Below are positions 8,289-17,321 of a stretch of 64,000 bases of DNA, one piece after another. How positions within the stretch are numbered: position 1 is the first letter of the stretch; each line of letters opens with the position of its first letter. Under the pieces are notes generated by a model. It was given only the letters and a program-made list of their open reading frames with translations, was not told the DNA's origin and did no database searches. The position numbers were made by a program, and so were the translations under genes. This stretch comes from Spirochaetales bacterium (GTDB taxonomy: Bacteria; Spirochaetota; Spirochaetia; DAHUYW01), in the NCBI GenBank assembly GCA_027306915.1, contig DAHUYW010000007.1:62001-126000 (forward strand), read 5' to 3'.

Positions 8289-8927
8289 TCACTGCGGGCG
8301 CGTGGGTGAGAGCTCCGCGGGCGGCGTTCCACCGGATGGCACGAAGATGAGCGCAGCGGAATCGATGCAGTATCGCTTTCCGGTCGGCGGCGGACCGTCG
8401 TCGAAAACATGGCCGAGATGCGAGCCGCTCAGCGAATCGACCACCTCGGTGCGCTCCATGCCAAGGCTGTTGTCAGTCCGCAGCATGACCGCGCCGGAGC
8501 CGATCGGGCGGGTGAAGCTCGGCCAGCCGGTGCCCGAGTCGAACTTGTCCTTCGAGCTGAAAAGGGGCTGGCCGGTGGCAGCCGAGTAGTAGGTGCCGAC
8601 GGCGTGATTGTTCCAATACTTGCCGGTGAAGGGCGCCTCGGTTCCCTGCTCTCTGAGGATGTAGTACTGCTCGTGAGTGAGCCGCGCACGCCATTGGGAA
8701 TCGGTGAGCGTGATCGGAAACTTGAAGCGCGGCCCGACCACTTGCGGCGAGCTCGCCGCACCGAGGGCGGAAGGCCCATGGGGAGCCGCAGCTTGTCCCG
8801 GTGCGGTACGAACCGTCTCGGCCGAGACCGTTCCCATGTGCGCAAAAACCACCGCGACAACAATGAGCGCTGCGATTGCGAGGACGCCTATCAGTTGAGC
8901 GGCGAAGGATTTTCTTTGAATCTTCAT
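8289..8927 (-). CDS. msrB: Membrane-anchored/exported methionine-R-sulfoxide reductase
   Basis: A protein of 212 residues. The N-terminus is a signal peptide or anchor (about 8-30), then an MsrB domain (about 72-200) with [17 protein letters not shown] and the catalytic Cys187 in RYCIDS. It reduces methionine-R-sulfoxide, here outside the cytoplasm. The two CxxC zinc pairs of many MsrBs are absent: where they are expected the protein reads [10 protein letters not shown] and VDSLSGSH. It is therefore the zinc-free form. Divergent from an adenylate cyclase whose downstream neighbour is msrA, so the two stereo-specific reductases flank a signalling gene. Confidence 0.9.
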   Translation of the reverse strand: MKIQRKSFAAQLIGVLAIAALIVVAVVFAHMGTVSAETVRTAPGQAAAPHGPSALGAASSPQVVGPRFKFPITLTDSQWRARLTHEQYYILREQGTEAPFTGKYWNNHAVGTYYSAATGQPLFSSKDKFDSGTGWPSFTRPIGSGAVMLRTDNSLGMERTEVVDSLSGSHLGHVFDDGPPPTGKRYCIDSAALIFVPSGGTPPAELSPTRPQ

Positions 8928-8952
8928 GATGGTTGATTCTACCCTTCAATCG

Positions 8953-9023
8953 TCACGAAAGTGTCACGGAGCCCCAAGATCGGCTGCGGTGAGATTTGAA
9001 CCTTTCGTGATACTTTCGTGATA
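8953..9023. promoter_or_regulatory. Tandem and inverted operator-like repeats between msrB and the cyclase
   Basis: Two direct copies of TTTCGTGATA lie 11 bases apart (9003-9012 and 9014-9023). On the msrB side two copies of TCACGRA, also 11 bases apart (8953 and 8964), are their inverted counterparts. The array is symmetrical about the middle of the divergent promoter region, with one-helical-turn spacing, as expected for a regulator binding co-operatively on one face. TTGAAC, 17 bases, TGATAG overlaps the right-hand pair as a possible cyclase promoter. Confidence 0.5.
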
Positions 9024-9071
9024 GTCTACCTCTATCTTCAGACCAGCACAGAAGGAAATGGGGAGGCAGAG

Positions 9072-10310
9072 ATGGGCACAAAGAACCTCGCTCGCGAGAT
9101 AGGGCGAATCGTGACCGGGGAGGGCCGCGAGCTCTACCCCGGAGAGAAGCTGGTCTCCTGGATCGGCCGCGCGAAAGAGGTGGACCTCTATCGGATCAAC
9201 GCCTTTAAGGTGGCCGATGAGATAGCGGTCGAGCGCGCCCCGCTTCTTGCGACCTGCATCGCGCTGGTCCACGAGGGGGTGCTCGACCTGAACTGGGACT
9301 TCCACTGCACCGAGTGCAACGCCGTGGCGGGAACCCACCGTCATCTTCAGGAGGTGACAGCGGTCGATCACTGCCCGCTCTGCAACGTGGATTTCCGCAA
9401 TCAGCTTGATCGCAACGTCGAGGTGACCTTCACTCCCTCGGCTCGATTCTACGCGGTGAGCAGGCGGTTTCTAGACGAGCAGACCAAGGTTACCGTCGCG
9501 CTCCACAAGGAAAAGAAGATCCGATTGCCGGAGGTCTACGTCTCGGGGCTTGATTGCCTGCACATCCCCCTTTTCCGCCAGATCTTCGAGAGCGAGACCC
9601 TATCGCTGCGCGAGAGCCTGCGCATCGGGCAGGTCTGCATCATGTTCACCGACATCAAGGGATCGACTGCGCTCTACGACCGCCTCGGCGACTCGGCCGC
9701 CTACGGCATCGTGCGGGATCACTTCGATATTCTCTTTCGCACGGTCGAGGAGCACGACGGGGTGATCGTGAAGACGATCGGCGATTCGGTGATGGCCTCC
9801 TTTAAGAGACCCGCCGACGCAGTCGCCGCCGCCGTCGCCATCCAGGAGGCCTTTGGAGAGTACAACCGCCGCGAAAACCTGCGCAACGAGATCCTGGTCA
9901 AGGTAGGCCTGCACGCGGGAAGCACCATCATGGTCAACCTGAACAACCGCCTCGACTATTTCGGTCAGACCGTGAACATGGCCGCACGGATTGAGAACAC
10001 CGCGGAGGGCGGCGAGGTCATCATCTCGGACGCGGTGCGCACCGATCGGGACGTCATCGAGGGGCTGCGCGGCAAGGTGGCGAACCTCACGAAACGGCTC
10101 GTCGAGCTCAAGGGCATAAGCGGCTCGCACGCGGTCTACCGGCTCAACCTTGCCGGCGCCTACGCTCGCGGCGACGGCGCAGCGCGCTCGACACCGGCAA
10201 GCGACGGCCAGGCAGCCGCGCTTCGGGGCGGAGGAGCCGCCGCGGCAAAATCCCCCTCGGGGGCGGCCGCGCTGAGGGCCGGTGCAGGCCCCGCAGGAGG
10301 TGCGCGATGA
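9072..10310 (+). CDS. Class III adenylate cyclase with N-terminal zinc-ribbon domain
   Basis: A protein of 412 residues. The N-terminal about 175 residues carry a CxxC pair at 79/82 (FHCTECN) and another at 101/104 (HCPLCN), a likely zinc ribbon, in a layout like the N-terminal regions found on some bacterial cyclases. The class III catalytic domain (about 185-360) has the two metal Asp residues (D194 in MFTDIKGST, D238 in KTIGDSVMASF) and DYFGQTVNMAARIE, with Lys and Asp suggesting ATP rather than GTP. The last about 55 residues are Ala/Gly-rich and disordered. I start at 9072 because GGGGAGGCAG precedes it. It overlaps msrA by ATGA, so the two are translationally coupled. Confidence 0.85.
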   Translation: MGTKNLAREIGRIVTGEGRELYPGEKLVSWIGRAKEVDLYRINAFKVADEIAVERAPLLATCIALVHEGVLDLNWDFHCTECNAVAGTHRHLQEVTAVDHCPLCNVDFRNQLDRNVEVTFTPSARFYAVSRRFLDEQTKVTVALHKEKKIRLPEVYVSGLDCLHIPLFRQIFESETLSLRESLRIGQVCIMFTDIKGSTALYDRLGDSAAYGIVRDHFDILFRTVEEHDGVIVKTIGDSVMASFKRPADAVAAAVAIQEAFGEYNRRENLRNEILVKVGLHAGSTIMVNLNNRLDYFGQTVNMAARIENTAEGGEVIISDAVRTDRDVIEGLRGKVANLTKRLVELKGISGSHAVYRLNLAGAYARGDGAARSTPASDGQAAALRGGGAAAAKSPSGAAALRAGAGPAGGAR

Positions 10311-11035
10311 AGGCGACCTTTGGCCTGGTTCGTGGTGCGGTGCTCGCCGCGGCGCTTACGGCTCTGATCGCGGGGTGCGCCCGCGCGGGCGGACCCTTTC
10401 CCGATCCCCCGGGCGTGAAGGTGCCGGCGGAGCTCTCAAGCGGCCCCCAGACCGTCGTGCTTGCGGGTGGCTGCTTTTGGGGCATGGAGGGGCTCTTCGA
10501 GCGGGTGAAGGGGGTCGTCAACGTGGTGTCCGGTTATTCGGGAGGAAGCGCCGCGACCGCCCATTACGAGGTCGTGAGCTCGGGTACGACCGGCCACGCC
10601 GAGTCCATCGAGATCACCTATGATCCCTCGGTTGTCGGCTTGGGGACCCTTCTGAAGATCTTCTTCTCGATCGCAGAGAATCCGACGGAGCTCAACTTTC
10701 AGGGGCCGGACTATGGAACTCAATACCGCTCGGTCGTCTTCTATCAGAACGAGTATCAGAAAGAGCTCACCGACAGATACATCAAGGAGATCGAGAGGGC
10801 GAAGTACTTCTCGAGCCCCATCGTAACCCAGGTCGTTCCCTTCAAGGCGTTCTACCCGGCCGAGGCTTACCACCAGCACTTTCTCGACAAGCATCCCGAG
10901 GATCCCTACATCGTGATGTGGGATCTTCCCAAGATCCGGGACCTCGAGCGGACCTACCCCGATCTCGTCGCCGGGCGCTTCCAACCTGACCCGGTATTCG
11001 AGGCCGACACCGACGGCGGTCTGCGCAGGATGTAG
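10307..11035 (+). CDS. msrA: Lipoprotein methionine-S-sulfoxide reductase
   Basis: A protein of 242 residues. A lipoprotein signal peptide ends in the lipobox LIAGC (Cys24), and the MsrA catalytic motif GCFWG has Cys56. GYSGG, TGHAES and the YHQHF segment are typical family positions. It repairs methionine-S-sulfoxide in envelope proteins, complementing the divergent exported MsrB. No obvious C-terminal recycling cysteines are present. The start overlaps the cyclase stop (ATGA). Placing a cyclase and an MsrA in one transcript suggests the cAMP signal is tied to oxidative or envelope stress; that link is inference. Confidence 0.92.
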   Translation: MKATFGLVRGAVLAAALTALIAGCARAGGPFPDPPGVKVPAELSSGPQTVVLAGGCFWGMEGLFERVKGVVNVVSGYSGGSAATAHYEVVSSGTTGHAESIEITYDPSVVGLGTLLKIFFSIAENPTELNFQGPDYGTQYRSVVFYQNEYQKELTDRYIKEIERAKYFSSPIVTQVVPFKAFYPAEAYHQHFLDKHPEDPYIVMWDLPKIRDLERTYPDLVAGRFQPDPVFEADTDGGLRRM

Positions 11036-11052
11036 GAACCCGCCTCCATCCG

Positions 11053-12114
11053 TCAGCTTACGAAGTGACAGGCGACCAGGTGGCTCGGGGCGACCTCCCG
11101 AAGCAGCGGCTTTTCCCGCCGACAGATCTCCTGAACCAGCGGACACCTTCCCGCGAAAGGGCAGCCGACCGGCATCGAGGTGGCGCTGAAGGGCGAGCCG
11201 AGGCTCCCATTTCGGGCGGGCAGCGGCTTGTCCCAGCGGGGAATCGAGTTGTAGAGGAGCTGGGAGTAGGGATGAAGCGGCCGGTTCACGAGGTTGGCCG
11301 CCGGCGCCTCCTCCATCAGGCTTCCCCCGTAGAGGACGCCGATGCGGTCGGCCATGTAGGAGACGACGGTGAGGTCGTGGGCGATGAAGAGGATCGTGAG
11401 GTTGAAGCGCCGCTTCAGATCGACCAGGAGATTGAGGATCTGTCCTTGAATCGAGACATCGAGCGCGCTCACCACCTCGTCGCAAATGAGGGCGACCGGC
11501 TCGTAGACGAGGGCTCGGGCAAGGGAGATGCGCTGCCGCTGCCCGCCCGAGAACTCCGACGGGCGCCGGGCGAGATCACCCTCGCGCAGGCCGACTGCCT
11601 CCATCACCTCTACCACGCGCCCTGCAAGCTGCTCGCGGCTCATCGCGCGGGGGCTGTAGCGGACCCCGGCCGTGAGAATCCGGTAGATGCTCATGCGCGG
11701 ATCGAGCGATGCGGCTGGGTCCTGGAAAACGTACTTCACGTCTGATCGGAAGTAGCGAAGGAGCGCGGGTCGGGCGCGGCTGATCTCCCAGAGCTCCGGG
11801 AGCCCGTCCGCGACCCGCTCGCGTCCGGCGGCGTAGGTGATGCTCCCGCTGGAGTGAGCCACGAGCTGCACAATGATGCGGGCGAGCGTCGTCTTGCCCG
11901 AGCCAGACTCGCCCACCAGGCCGTAGGTCTCGCCGCGGCGGATGTCGAGGCTCACCCCGTTTACCGCCCAGACGTGGCGGCCCGCCGAGGCAAAGAGCCC
12001 CGCTTCGAGGTTGAACACCTTGGTGATGTCGCGCAGGCGGATGAGCGCCTCATCGCCCGCCGGTCGGGAGGCGCCACGGAAGGCAGACGGGCCGTCGGCC
12101 GCGCTTGGGCTCAT
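11053..12114 (-). CDS. oppF: Oligopeptide ABC transporter ATP-binding protein OppF-like
   Basis: A protein of 353 residues. ABC ATPase with Walker A GESGSGKTT, signature SGGQRQR, Walker B (ALICDEVVSALD) and the H-loop (FIAHDL). The C-terminal oligopeptide-transporter extension has the cysteine-bearing GCPFAGRCPL motif. It powers dipeptide/oligopeptide uptake with OppD. The start overlaps the oppD stop by four bases, and it ends 17 bases from the convergent msrA. The signature Asp in Walker B is followed by Glu (DE), so it should be hydrolytically active. The substrate is inferred from family only. Confidence 0.9.
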   Translation of the reverse strand: MSPSAADGPSAFRGASRPAGDEALIRLRDITKVFNLEAGLFASAGRHVWAVNGVSLDIRRGETYGLVGESGSGKTTLARIIVQLVAHSSGSITYAAGRERVADGLPELWEISRARPALLRYFRSDVKYVFQDPAASLDPRMSIYRILTAGVRYSPRAMSREQLAGRVVEVMEAVGLREGDLARRPSEFSGGQRQRISLARALVYEPVALICDEVVSALDVSIQGQILNLLVDLKRRFNLTILFIAHDLTVVSYMADRIGVLYGGSLMEEAPAANLVNRPLHPYSQLLYNSIPRWDKPLPARNGSLGSPFSATSMPVGCPFAGRCPLVQEICRREKPLLREVAPSHLVACHFVS

Positions 12115-13217
12115 TCCTTCACCCCCGGAAAGATGCAGCGGTAGAGGCTCGCCGTTCCCGCTCCCGCGCCGGCGTCCCCCGTCTCGCTGTTCTTGCCGTC
12201 ACCCCGTCCGGCGGCCGCCGCCGGCGTTTCGTCGCCTGCGAGGGGCGGAACCGCCCGGGTGCAGTCATCGACCGCGAGGTAGCAGCGCGGCGCGAACGGA
12301 CAGCCGGGCTCGGGGGGCATGGGATCGGGAACCGATCCTTTGATGGTGAAAAGCGAGTCGCGGGAGTGGTGACTGCCCCAGGTCGGGAGGGCATGGAGAA
12401 GCGAGCGGGTGTAGGGGCTGCGCGGCCTCTTAAAGACCTCGGCCGCCTCCCCGGTCTCGAGGACGAGTCCCGCGTACATCACCTGGATGCGGTCGGCGAT
12501 CTGCCCTACGAGCCCCAGGTCGTGCGTGATGAAGATGAGCGAGAGGCGGCGCTTCTCCTGGAGCTCGGCGAGAAGGCCGACGATCTGGGCCTGGATGGTT
12601 ACGTCGAGCGCGGTGGTCGGCTCATCGGCGATGAGGATCTCCGGATCGTTCGCAAGAGCGAGGGCGATCATGACCCTCTGAAGCAGTCCGCCGGACAGCT
12701 GATGGGGAAAGCTCGAAAGGCGCTCCTCGGCCTGCGGGACATGTACCTCGCGCAGGAGGCGCACCGTGCGCTCCCGTGCCTCGTCGCGAGAAATGGAGGG
12801 GTTTTTGGCGCGAAAGGTCTCCTCGAAGGTCTTGCCCATGCTGTAAATGGGATCGAAGGAGCGGCCGGGCTCCTGGAAGATCATCGAGATCACCCTGCCG
12901 CGCAGGGAGCGGACCTCCTCCCTGTCCATGGAGAGGAGGTTCCGGCCGTTCAGGAGGATCTCCCCCCCCACGACCGTGTCGCGGCCGAGCAGGCCCATGG
13001 CCGCCGCGGCCGTCACGCTCTTGCCCGAGCCCGACTCCCCAACCACTCCCAGGCACTCGCCCCGCTTCACGGTCAGATCGACTCCCCGCACCGCGTCTAA
13101 GGGACCGTTCGGTGTGGGGAAGGCAACCGTGAGCCCCCGTACGACAAGCGGCGGTCCGTCGAGACCGATCGAGGGCGGCGATTCGGCGGAGCGGCGTCGA
13201 TTCTCCTCGCTAGCCAC
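12111..13217 (-). CDS. oppD: Oligopeptide ABC transporter ATP-binding protein OppD-like
   Basis: A protein of 368 residues. Walker A GESGSGKSVT, Q-loop (FQEPGRSFDP), signature LSGGLLQR, Walker B (ILIADEPTTALD) and H-loop (FITHDLG) are all intact. The OppD/DppD C-terminal motif GCPFAPRC is present, followed by an unusual Ala/Gly-rich insert of about 40 residues before the last SLYRCIFPGV. The start is a GTG behind GGAGGGAG. It overlaps oppC upstream (8 bases) and oppF downstream (4 bases), so the five transporter genes form one translationally coupled operon. Confidence 0.9.
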   Translation of the reverse strand: MASEENRRRSAESPPSIGLDGPPLVVRGLTVAFPTPNGPLDAVRGVDLTVKRGECLGVVGESGSGKSVTAAAAMGLLGRDTVVGGEILLNGRNLLSMDREEVRSLRGRVISMIFQEPGRSFDPIYSMGKTFEETFRAKNPSISRDEARERTVRLLREVHVPQAEERLSSFPHQLSGGLLQRVMIALALANDPEILIADEPTTALDVTIQAQIVGLLAELQEKRRLSLIFITHDLGLVGQIADRIQVMYAGLVLETGEAAEVFKRPRSPYTRSLLHALPTWGSHHSRDSLFTIKGSVPDPMPPEPGCPFAPRCYLAVDDCTRAVPPLAGDETPAAAAGRGDGKNSETGDAGAGAGTASLYRCIFPGVKE

Positions 13218-14292
13218 GGCGGCGCTCCCTCCAGTTCGGATCGAAGGCGTCGCGCAGGAGCTCGCCGAGGAAGTTGAAGGAGACGGCGACGAGGATAAGG
13301 AAGATGCCGGGGATGAAGAGCCAGGGATAGGAGACCAGGTTGGTGAGGGTGGTCGCGTCCCGGCTTATCATGCTCCCCCAGCTCACCGCGGGCGCGGAGA
13401 TCCCGAGCCCGAGGTAGGAGAGGATGGTCTCTCCGAGAATGAAGCCCGGGATGCCCAAGGTTACGCTCACGATCAGGATCGAGGAGATCTGCGGGATGAT
13501 GTGCTTGAAAAGGATGGGAAGGGCCGGCATCGACTCGAGCTCGGCGTTGGCGACGAAGTCGTTGCGCTTCACGGCGTGGACCATCCCCCGGATCATGCGC
13601 GCGGTGCCGGGCCACCCTACGAAGGAGAGAATCACCGTGATGAGGGCATAGGTTTGCCCCGGATCGAGGTTCGTGCTCAGGATCGACCGCAGGAAGAGGA
13701 TGAGGTAGAGGCCGGGGATCAGGATGATGAACTCGCACAGGCGCATGATGAGCCAGTCCCAGAGCCCCCCGAAGTAGCCGGCGAGCCCGCCGAAGAGGAG
13801 GGCAAGGGTAAGCGAGATCGCCACCCCGACGAAGCCGATCGTGAGCGATATGCGCGAGCCGTAGAGGATGCGGCTAAAGATATCGCGGCCGAGGTTGTCG
13901 GTCCCGAAGAGGAAGATCGGCGATGCTCCGCTCGCGCGGTGCTCGACGTAGTCGGTCCCGATGAGGTGAGTCTTGAGAGGCAGGAGATTCCAGAGCTGCA
14001 CCGGCGGGCCCTCGGCGAAGAGCCTCACCCTGGCCACTTCGCCCTTCACGCGGACATAGGTGCGCGCCACCGGATTCAGCATGACCATCGTCGCGGCCTG
14101 GGGCCCGAAACCCAGCTTCTGCGAGTACCACACCAGGTTCGGCGGCTGGTCGGAATGGCCGACGAACTGCTCATTCGGCCCATAGGGGGCTATGAACTCG
14201 CAGAAGATCATCCCCAGGTAGAGGATGACCAGTACGAGGAATGCTGCGAGCGCGATCGGCCTTCCGGGCAGCAGTATCCAGAAGCGTCTCAT
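13210..14292 (-). CDS. oppC: Oligopeptide ABC transporter permease OppC-like
   Basis: A protein of 360 residues. Inner-membrane permease with one N-terminal helix (about 10-32), a large extracytoplasmic loop (about 35-145, longer than usual), then five helices containing the permease EAA loop (GMVHAVKRNDFVANAELES). GTDNLGRD before the second helix is characteristic of OppC/DppC. It forms the channel with OppB. It overlaps oppB by four bases. The enlarged periplasmic loop is shared by a subset of OppC proteins and may contact the binding protein. Confidence 0.88.
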   Translation of the reverse strand: MRRFWILLPGRPIALAAFLVLVILYLGMIFCEFIAPYGPNEQFVGHSDQPPNLVWYSQKLGFGPQAATMVMLNPVARTYVRVKGEVARVRLFAEGPPVQLWNLLPLKTHLIGTDYVEHRASGASPIFLFGTDNLGRDIFSRILYGSRISLTIGFVGVAISLTLALLFGGLAGYFGGLWDWLIMRLCEFIILIPGLYLILFLRSILSTNLDPGQTYALITVILSFVGWPGTARMIRGMVHAVKRNDFVANAELESMPALPILFKHIIPQISSILIVSVTLGIPGFILGETILSYLGLGISAPAVSWGSMISRDATTLTNLVSYPWLFIPGIFLILVAVSFNFLGELLRDAFDPNWRERRRG

Positions 14293-15416
14293 GATGCGGC
14301 GTACCGGATCCGGGGATCCACCAGGGCGAGCGCGATGTCGGAGATGAGCATCCCCAGGAGGATGAGAAAGCTAATGAACATGATGTTCGTCATCACGAGA
14401 TTGATGTCCTTCTGGAGAACCGCCTGGTACATCAGCCTTCCAATCCCCGGGTAGGAGAAGATGATCTCGAGGATGAGGGAGCCGGAGAAGAGATCGGCAA
14501 GCAGGTTGGAGGAGCTCGTGATGAAGGGGTTCATCGTATTGCGGAAGGCATGGTTGAAGTAGATGCGCGGCTCGGCGATTCCCCGCGAGCGCAGGGCCAC
14601 GATGTAGGGTTGGCCGAGCTGATCGAGCATCGTGGCACGGATGAGGCGAAGCGACCCTCCGATCCCCCCGAGGAAGGCCCCGATGAGGGGCAGGAAGATA
14701 TGGTAGAGGTAGGAGGTGAAAAAGGCGAAGGCGTTGCCGCCGAAGTCCTGGGTAGGGTAGGCGGTCACCGGAAACCACCCCGTGGAGGCGGCAAACATCT
14801 GCAGCAGCAGCAGCATGAGGATCCCCGGGAAGGCGTTCAGGAAGAGGCTCACGAAGGCGACCGCCGGATCGACCCTGGTCCCCGCCTTCGAAGAAAAATA
14901 GATCCCGAGTCCGAAGGAAAAGAGCGTGAGAAAGACGAGCGAGATGAGGTTCAGGATGATCGAGTTCTCCATCCTCGTCGAGACGAGGAAAAGGACCGGG
15001 GCGCGCGAGATGAGCGAGCGGCCGAGATCGTGCTCGACGATGACCTGGTGCAGCCAATGGAAATACTGGAGGTAGAAGGGGCGATCGAGCCAGAGGCGAT
15101 GCTTCGCCTCGGCAATTTGCTGGACGGTCCACAGGTTGTTTGCGGACTGAAAGCCCCGCATGCCGATCATCTGGGCGCGGACGTACTCATCCACGATGTC
15201 GCCGGGGGCGAGCGACATGAGCCCGAAGACCAGGAGACCCAGGAGCAGGAGAACGACGATCATCGTGAGGAAGCGGCCGGTAAGGAAGGTCGCAAGAGGA
15301 TGGCGACGCCGGAGGGAAAAGAGAAGATCCGCCGCAGCCGAAAGCGGGTTCGCTCCGCGGGCGGAGGATCGAGCCGCGGAGCCCGCTCCTTGTCCGACGC
15401 TTTCCTGATTCATCAT
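14289..15416 (-). CDS. oppB: Oligopeptide ABC transporter permease OppB-like
   Basis: A protein of 375 residues. After about 40 polar residues comes the first helix (FLTMIVVLLLLGLLVFGLM), an external loop, and five further helices with the permease EAA loop (RLIRATMLDQLGQPYIVALR). It pairs with OppC. A double ATG marks the start, seven bases after the binding-protein stop. The external loop (about 65-140) resembles the long-loop oligopeptide subgroup rather than the short dipeptide permeases. Confidence 0.88.
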   Translation of the reverse strand: MMNQESVGQGAGSAARSSARGANPLSAAADLLFSLRRRHPLATFLTGRFLTMIVVLLLLGLLVFGLMSLAPGDIVDEYVRAQMIGMRGFQSANNLWTVQQIAEAKHRLWLDRPFYLQYFHWLHQVIVEHDLGRSLISRAPVLFLVSTRMENSIILNLISLVFLTLFSFGLGIYFSSKAGTRVDPAVAFVSLFLNAFPGILMLLLLQMFAASTGWFPVTAYPTQDFGGNAFAFFTSYLYHIFLPLIGAFLGGIGGSLRLIRATMLDQLGQPYIVALRSRGIAEPRIYFNHAFRNTMNPFITSSSNLLADLFSGSLILEIIFSYPGIGRLMYQAVLQKDINLVMTNIMFISFLILLGMLISDIALALVDPRIRYAAS

Positions 15417-15423
15417 CGCCTCG

Positions 15424-17238
15424 CTAATCCTTCAGATAGACATAGTTCATGTCAGGCGAACCAAGGGTGTCGACGCGCAGGTTGCCCCAGCGATTGCGGT
15501 AGGCCACAAAGGAATCGGGATAGACGAGGTACATGAGCGGAAGCTCGTCGAGGATGATCCGCTGGTACTGGTCCCATATCGCCTTCGCCTTGACCGGGTC
15601 GAGCTCCGCGAAGCCCTTCCAATAGAGGTCGTCGATCCGAGCCTCCCAGGGGGTGGCGGGCTTCGACTGGAGGGGATTCCAGAGGTGCAGGTTCCCCGAG
15701 GAGAGCCAGACGTTCCCGCCGTCGATCGGGAAGATGCTCGAGGTAAGCCCTATAATGACCGATTGCCAGTCGTAGGTTTTCATGAGGCCGTCGACCATCG
15801 TCTGGAAGGGAACCGCGTGGACGCGAATGGTGATCCCGACTCGCTTCATCTCGTCGGCGAAGACGTTGGCGATGTCGTTGGACACGTTGTTCTCGGCCGG
15901 GACATCCAGATCGTAGGCGATGATGTTTCCGTCGGAGTCCTGCATGAGCCCGTCCTTGTTAGGCCGGATTCCGATCTCGGCGAGGAGCTTTCGCCCGCGC
16001 TCTGGATCATAGGTGTACTGCTCCTTGATTGCGGGGTCGAAAAAGGGGTTCGCGCGGTTGAAGGCGTACAGGGCGGGCTCGGCGAGCCCCCGGTAGACCT
16101 CGTTGACGATCCTGCTGCGATCGAAGAAGCAGCTCATTGCCTGGCGAAACTTGGTGTTGGTGAACCAGCGGATGTACTTGTGAGCGAGGTTCTTCGGATT
16201 CTCGTTCCATGCGATGAAGGCCCCGCTCAAGGCCGGGCCAGCGTAGTACACCGTGTAGTTCTTAGGGCTTCTTTCCACCATGTCCTCGAGGTCCTCGGGA
16301 CGCAGGTTGTAGCTGTCGAGCTCGCCTGCGAGGAACTTGAGCTTCTCGGTCTCCCGGTTGGGGACGATCTTGATGTCGAAGCGATGGATGTAGGGAACCG
16401 GCTGTCCGTAGTCGTCTTTCTTCCAGTAGTTGGGGTTGCGCACGAGGACCACCTCGACTCCCGGATGGTAGGACTCGATGTAGTAGGGTCCGACCGCAGG
16501 GATGGTCCTCGGATCGGTATCGACCGACCAGAGATTCAAGACTCCATCGACCCCCTTCGCCTTTTTGACCGGCTCGAAGATGTAGCGCGGCCCGAAGTTC
16601 ATGTTGCTCGCTTCCTCGGGCTCGGCGACGATGCGCGGGTAGAGCAGCTCGAACGTCCGGTCGTCGATCTTCTTGATGTCGATGTGCTTCTTCGAGCCGT
16701 CCGGCATTTGAACGAACTCGTTCGCGTAGCCGGACTGCTGGAGGGCGGGGTCGCCGACTATGTCGTTGTACCAGTAGACCACATCGTCGGAGGTCACCTT
16801 CACCCGTTTCCCCGGATCGGCGAGGGTAGTCCAGTAGAGGTCGTCCCTGAGCGTGAAGATCACCGCCATGGTGCCGGCCTTCTCGTCGACCTTGATCTTG
16901 TAGGAGGCAAGCTCCGGCTTCCACTGCTTCGTGTAGACGTCGTAATTGAGAAGATAGTCGTACAGTCCGCCCACCACGGCGCTTGTCTCGGTGTCCTGAT
17001 CGTGGAGAAGGTTGAAGGATTTGGGGTCGTCGGTGATATCGGTGGTCCAGGTGCCGCCCGCTTTGCCCTTGGCGTAGGGTTCGGTGCTTCCCGGTTTGTC
17101 GACGGTCTTGGCGACCAGGCTGTTCTGGTCTTTCTTCTGGAGATAAGCGATCTGCTCGGTGGTGAGCTCCGGGACTGCGCTCCCGCACCCGGCCAGCGCG
17201 ATGCCGGCGCCGACCCACACCGCTAGCAGTCTCTTCAT
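15424..17238 (-). CDS. oppA: Oligopeptide ABC transporter substrate-binding lipoprotein
   Basis: A protein of 604 residues, within the SBP_bac_5 (cluster C) size range. The lipoprotein signal ends in LAGC (Cys18), so it is anchored on the outer face of a membrane. The body has the family's features, for example GPYYIESYHPGVEVVLVRNP and the AMSCFFDRSRIVNEVYRG segment. I start at the ATG at 17238 because it precedes the signal peptide and has GGAGGGG upstream; the open frame continues to 17412 without support. It leads the five-gene transporter operon. Ligand (oligopeptide or another solute) is not determined by sequence. Confidence 0.88.
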   Translation of the reverse strand: MKRLLAVWVGAGIALAGCGSAVPELTTEQIAYLQKKDQNSLVAKTVDKPGSTEPYAKGKAGGTWTTDITDDPKSFNLLHDQDTETSAVVGGLYDYLLNYDVYTKQWKPELASYKIKVDEKAGTMAVIFTLRDDLYWTTLADPGKRVKVTSDDVVYWYNDIVGDPALQQSGYANEFVQMPDGSKKHIDIKKIDDRTFELLYPRIVAEPEEASNMNFGPRYIFEPVKKAKGVDGVLNLWSVDTDPRTIPAVGPYYIESYHPGVEVVLVRNPNYWKKDDYGQPVPYIHRFDIKIVPNRETEKLKFLAGELDSYNLRPEDLEDMVERSPKNYTVYYAGPALSGAFIAWNENPKNLAHKYIRWFTNTKFRQAMSCFFDRSRIVNEVYRGLAEPALYAFNRANPFFDPAIKEQYTYDPERGRKLLAEIGIRPNKDGLMQDSDGNIIAYDLDVPAENNVSNDIANVFADEMKRVGITIRVHAVPFQTMVDGLMKTYDWQSVIIGLTSSIFPIDGGNVWLSSGNLHLWNPLQSKPATPWEARIDDLYWKGFAELDPVKAKAIWDQYQRIILDELPLMYLVYPDSFVAYRNRWGNLRVDTLGSPDMNYVYLKD

Positions 17239-17283
17239 CCCCCCTCCCGCGCGAGCCCTTCCCCGAGAGCCTTTCGACTCTCT

Positions 17284-17312
17284 ATTCCAACCCGAAGCGC
17301 GACCTCCGTCAA
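17284..17312 (-). promoter_or_regulatory. Candidate promoter of the opp operon
   Basis: Minus strand TTGACG (17312-17307), 17-base spacer, TGGAAT (17289-17284), giving a leader of about 40 bases before the binding-protein start at 17238. It lies just beyond the lnt stop at 17322, so the operon can be transcribed independently of lnt. Confidence 0.45.
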
Positions 17313-17321
17313 GCGGGGCGG

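Noticed and set aside
12847..14454. A 535-codon plus-strand open frame opposite oppD/oppC
   Set aside because: Glu/Arg/Asp-rich translation without domains, fully antisense to two intact transporter genes.
15685..17226. A 513-codon plus-strand open frame opposite the opp binding protein
   Set aside because: Antisense to the lipoprotein gene; no signal, motif or ribosome site.
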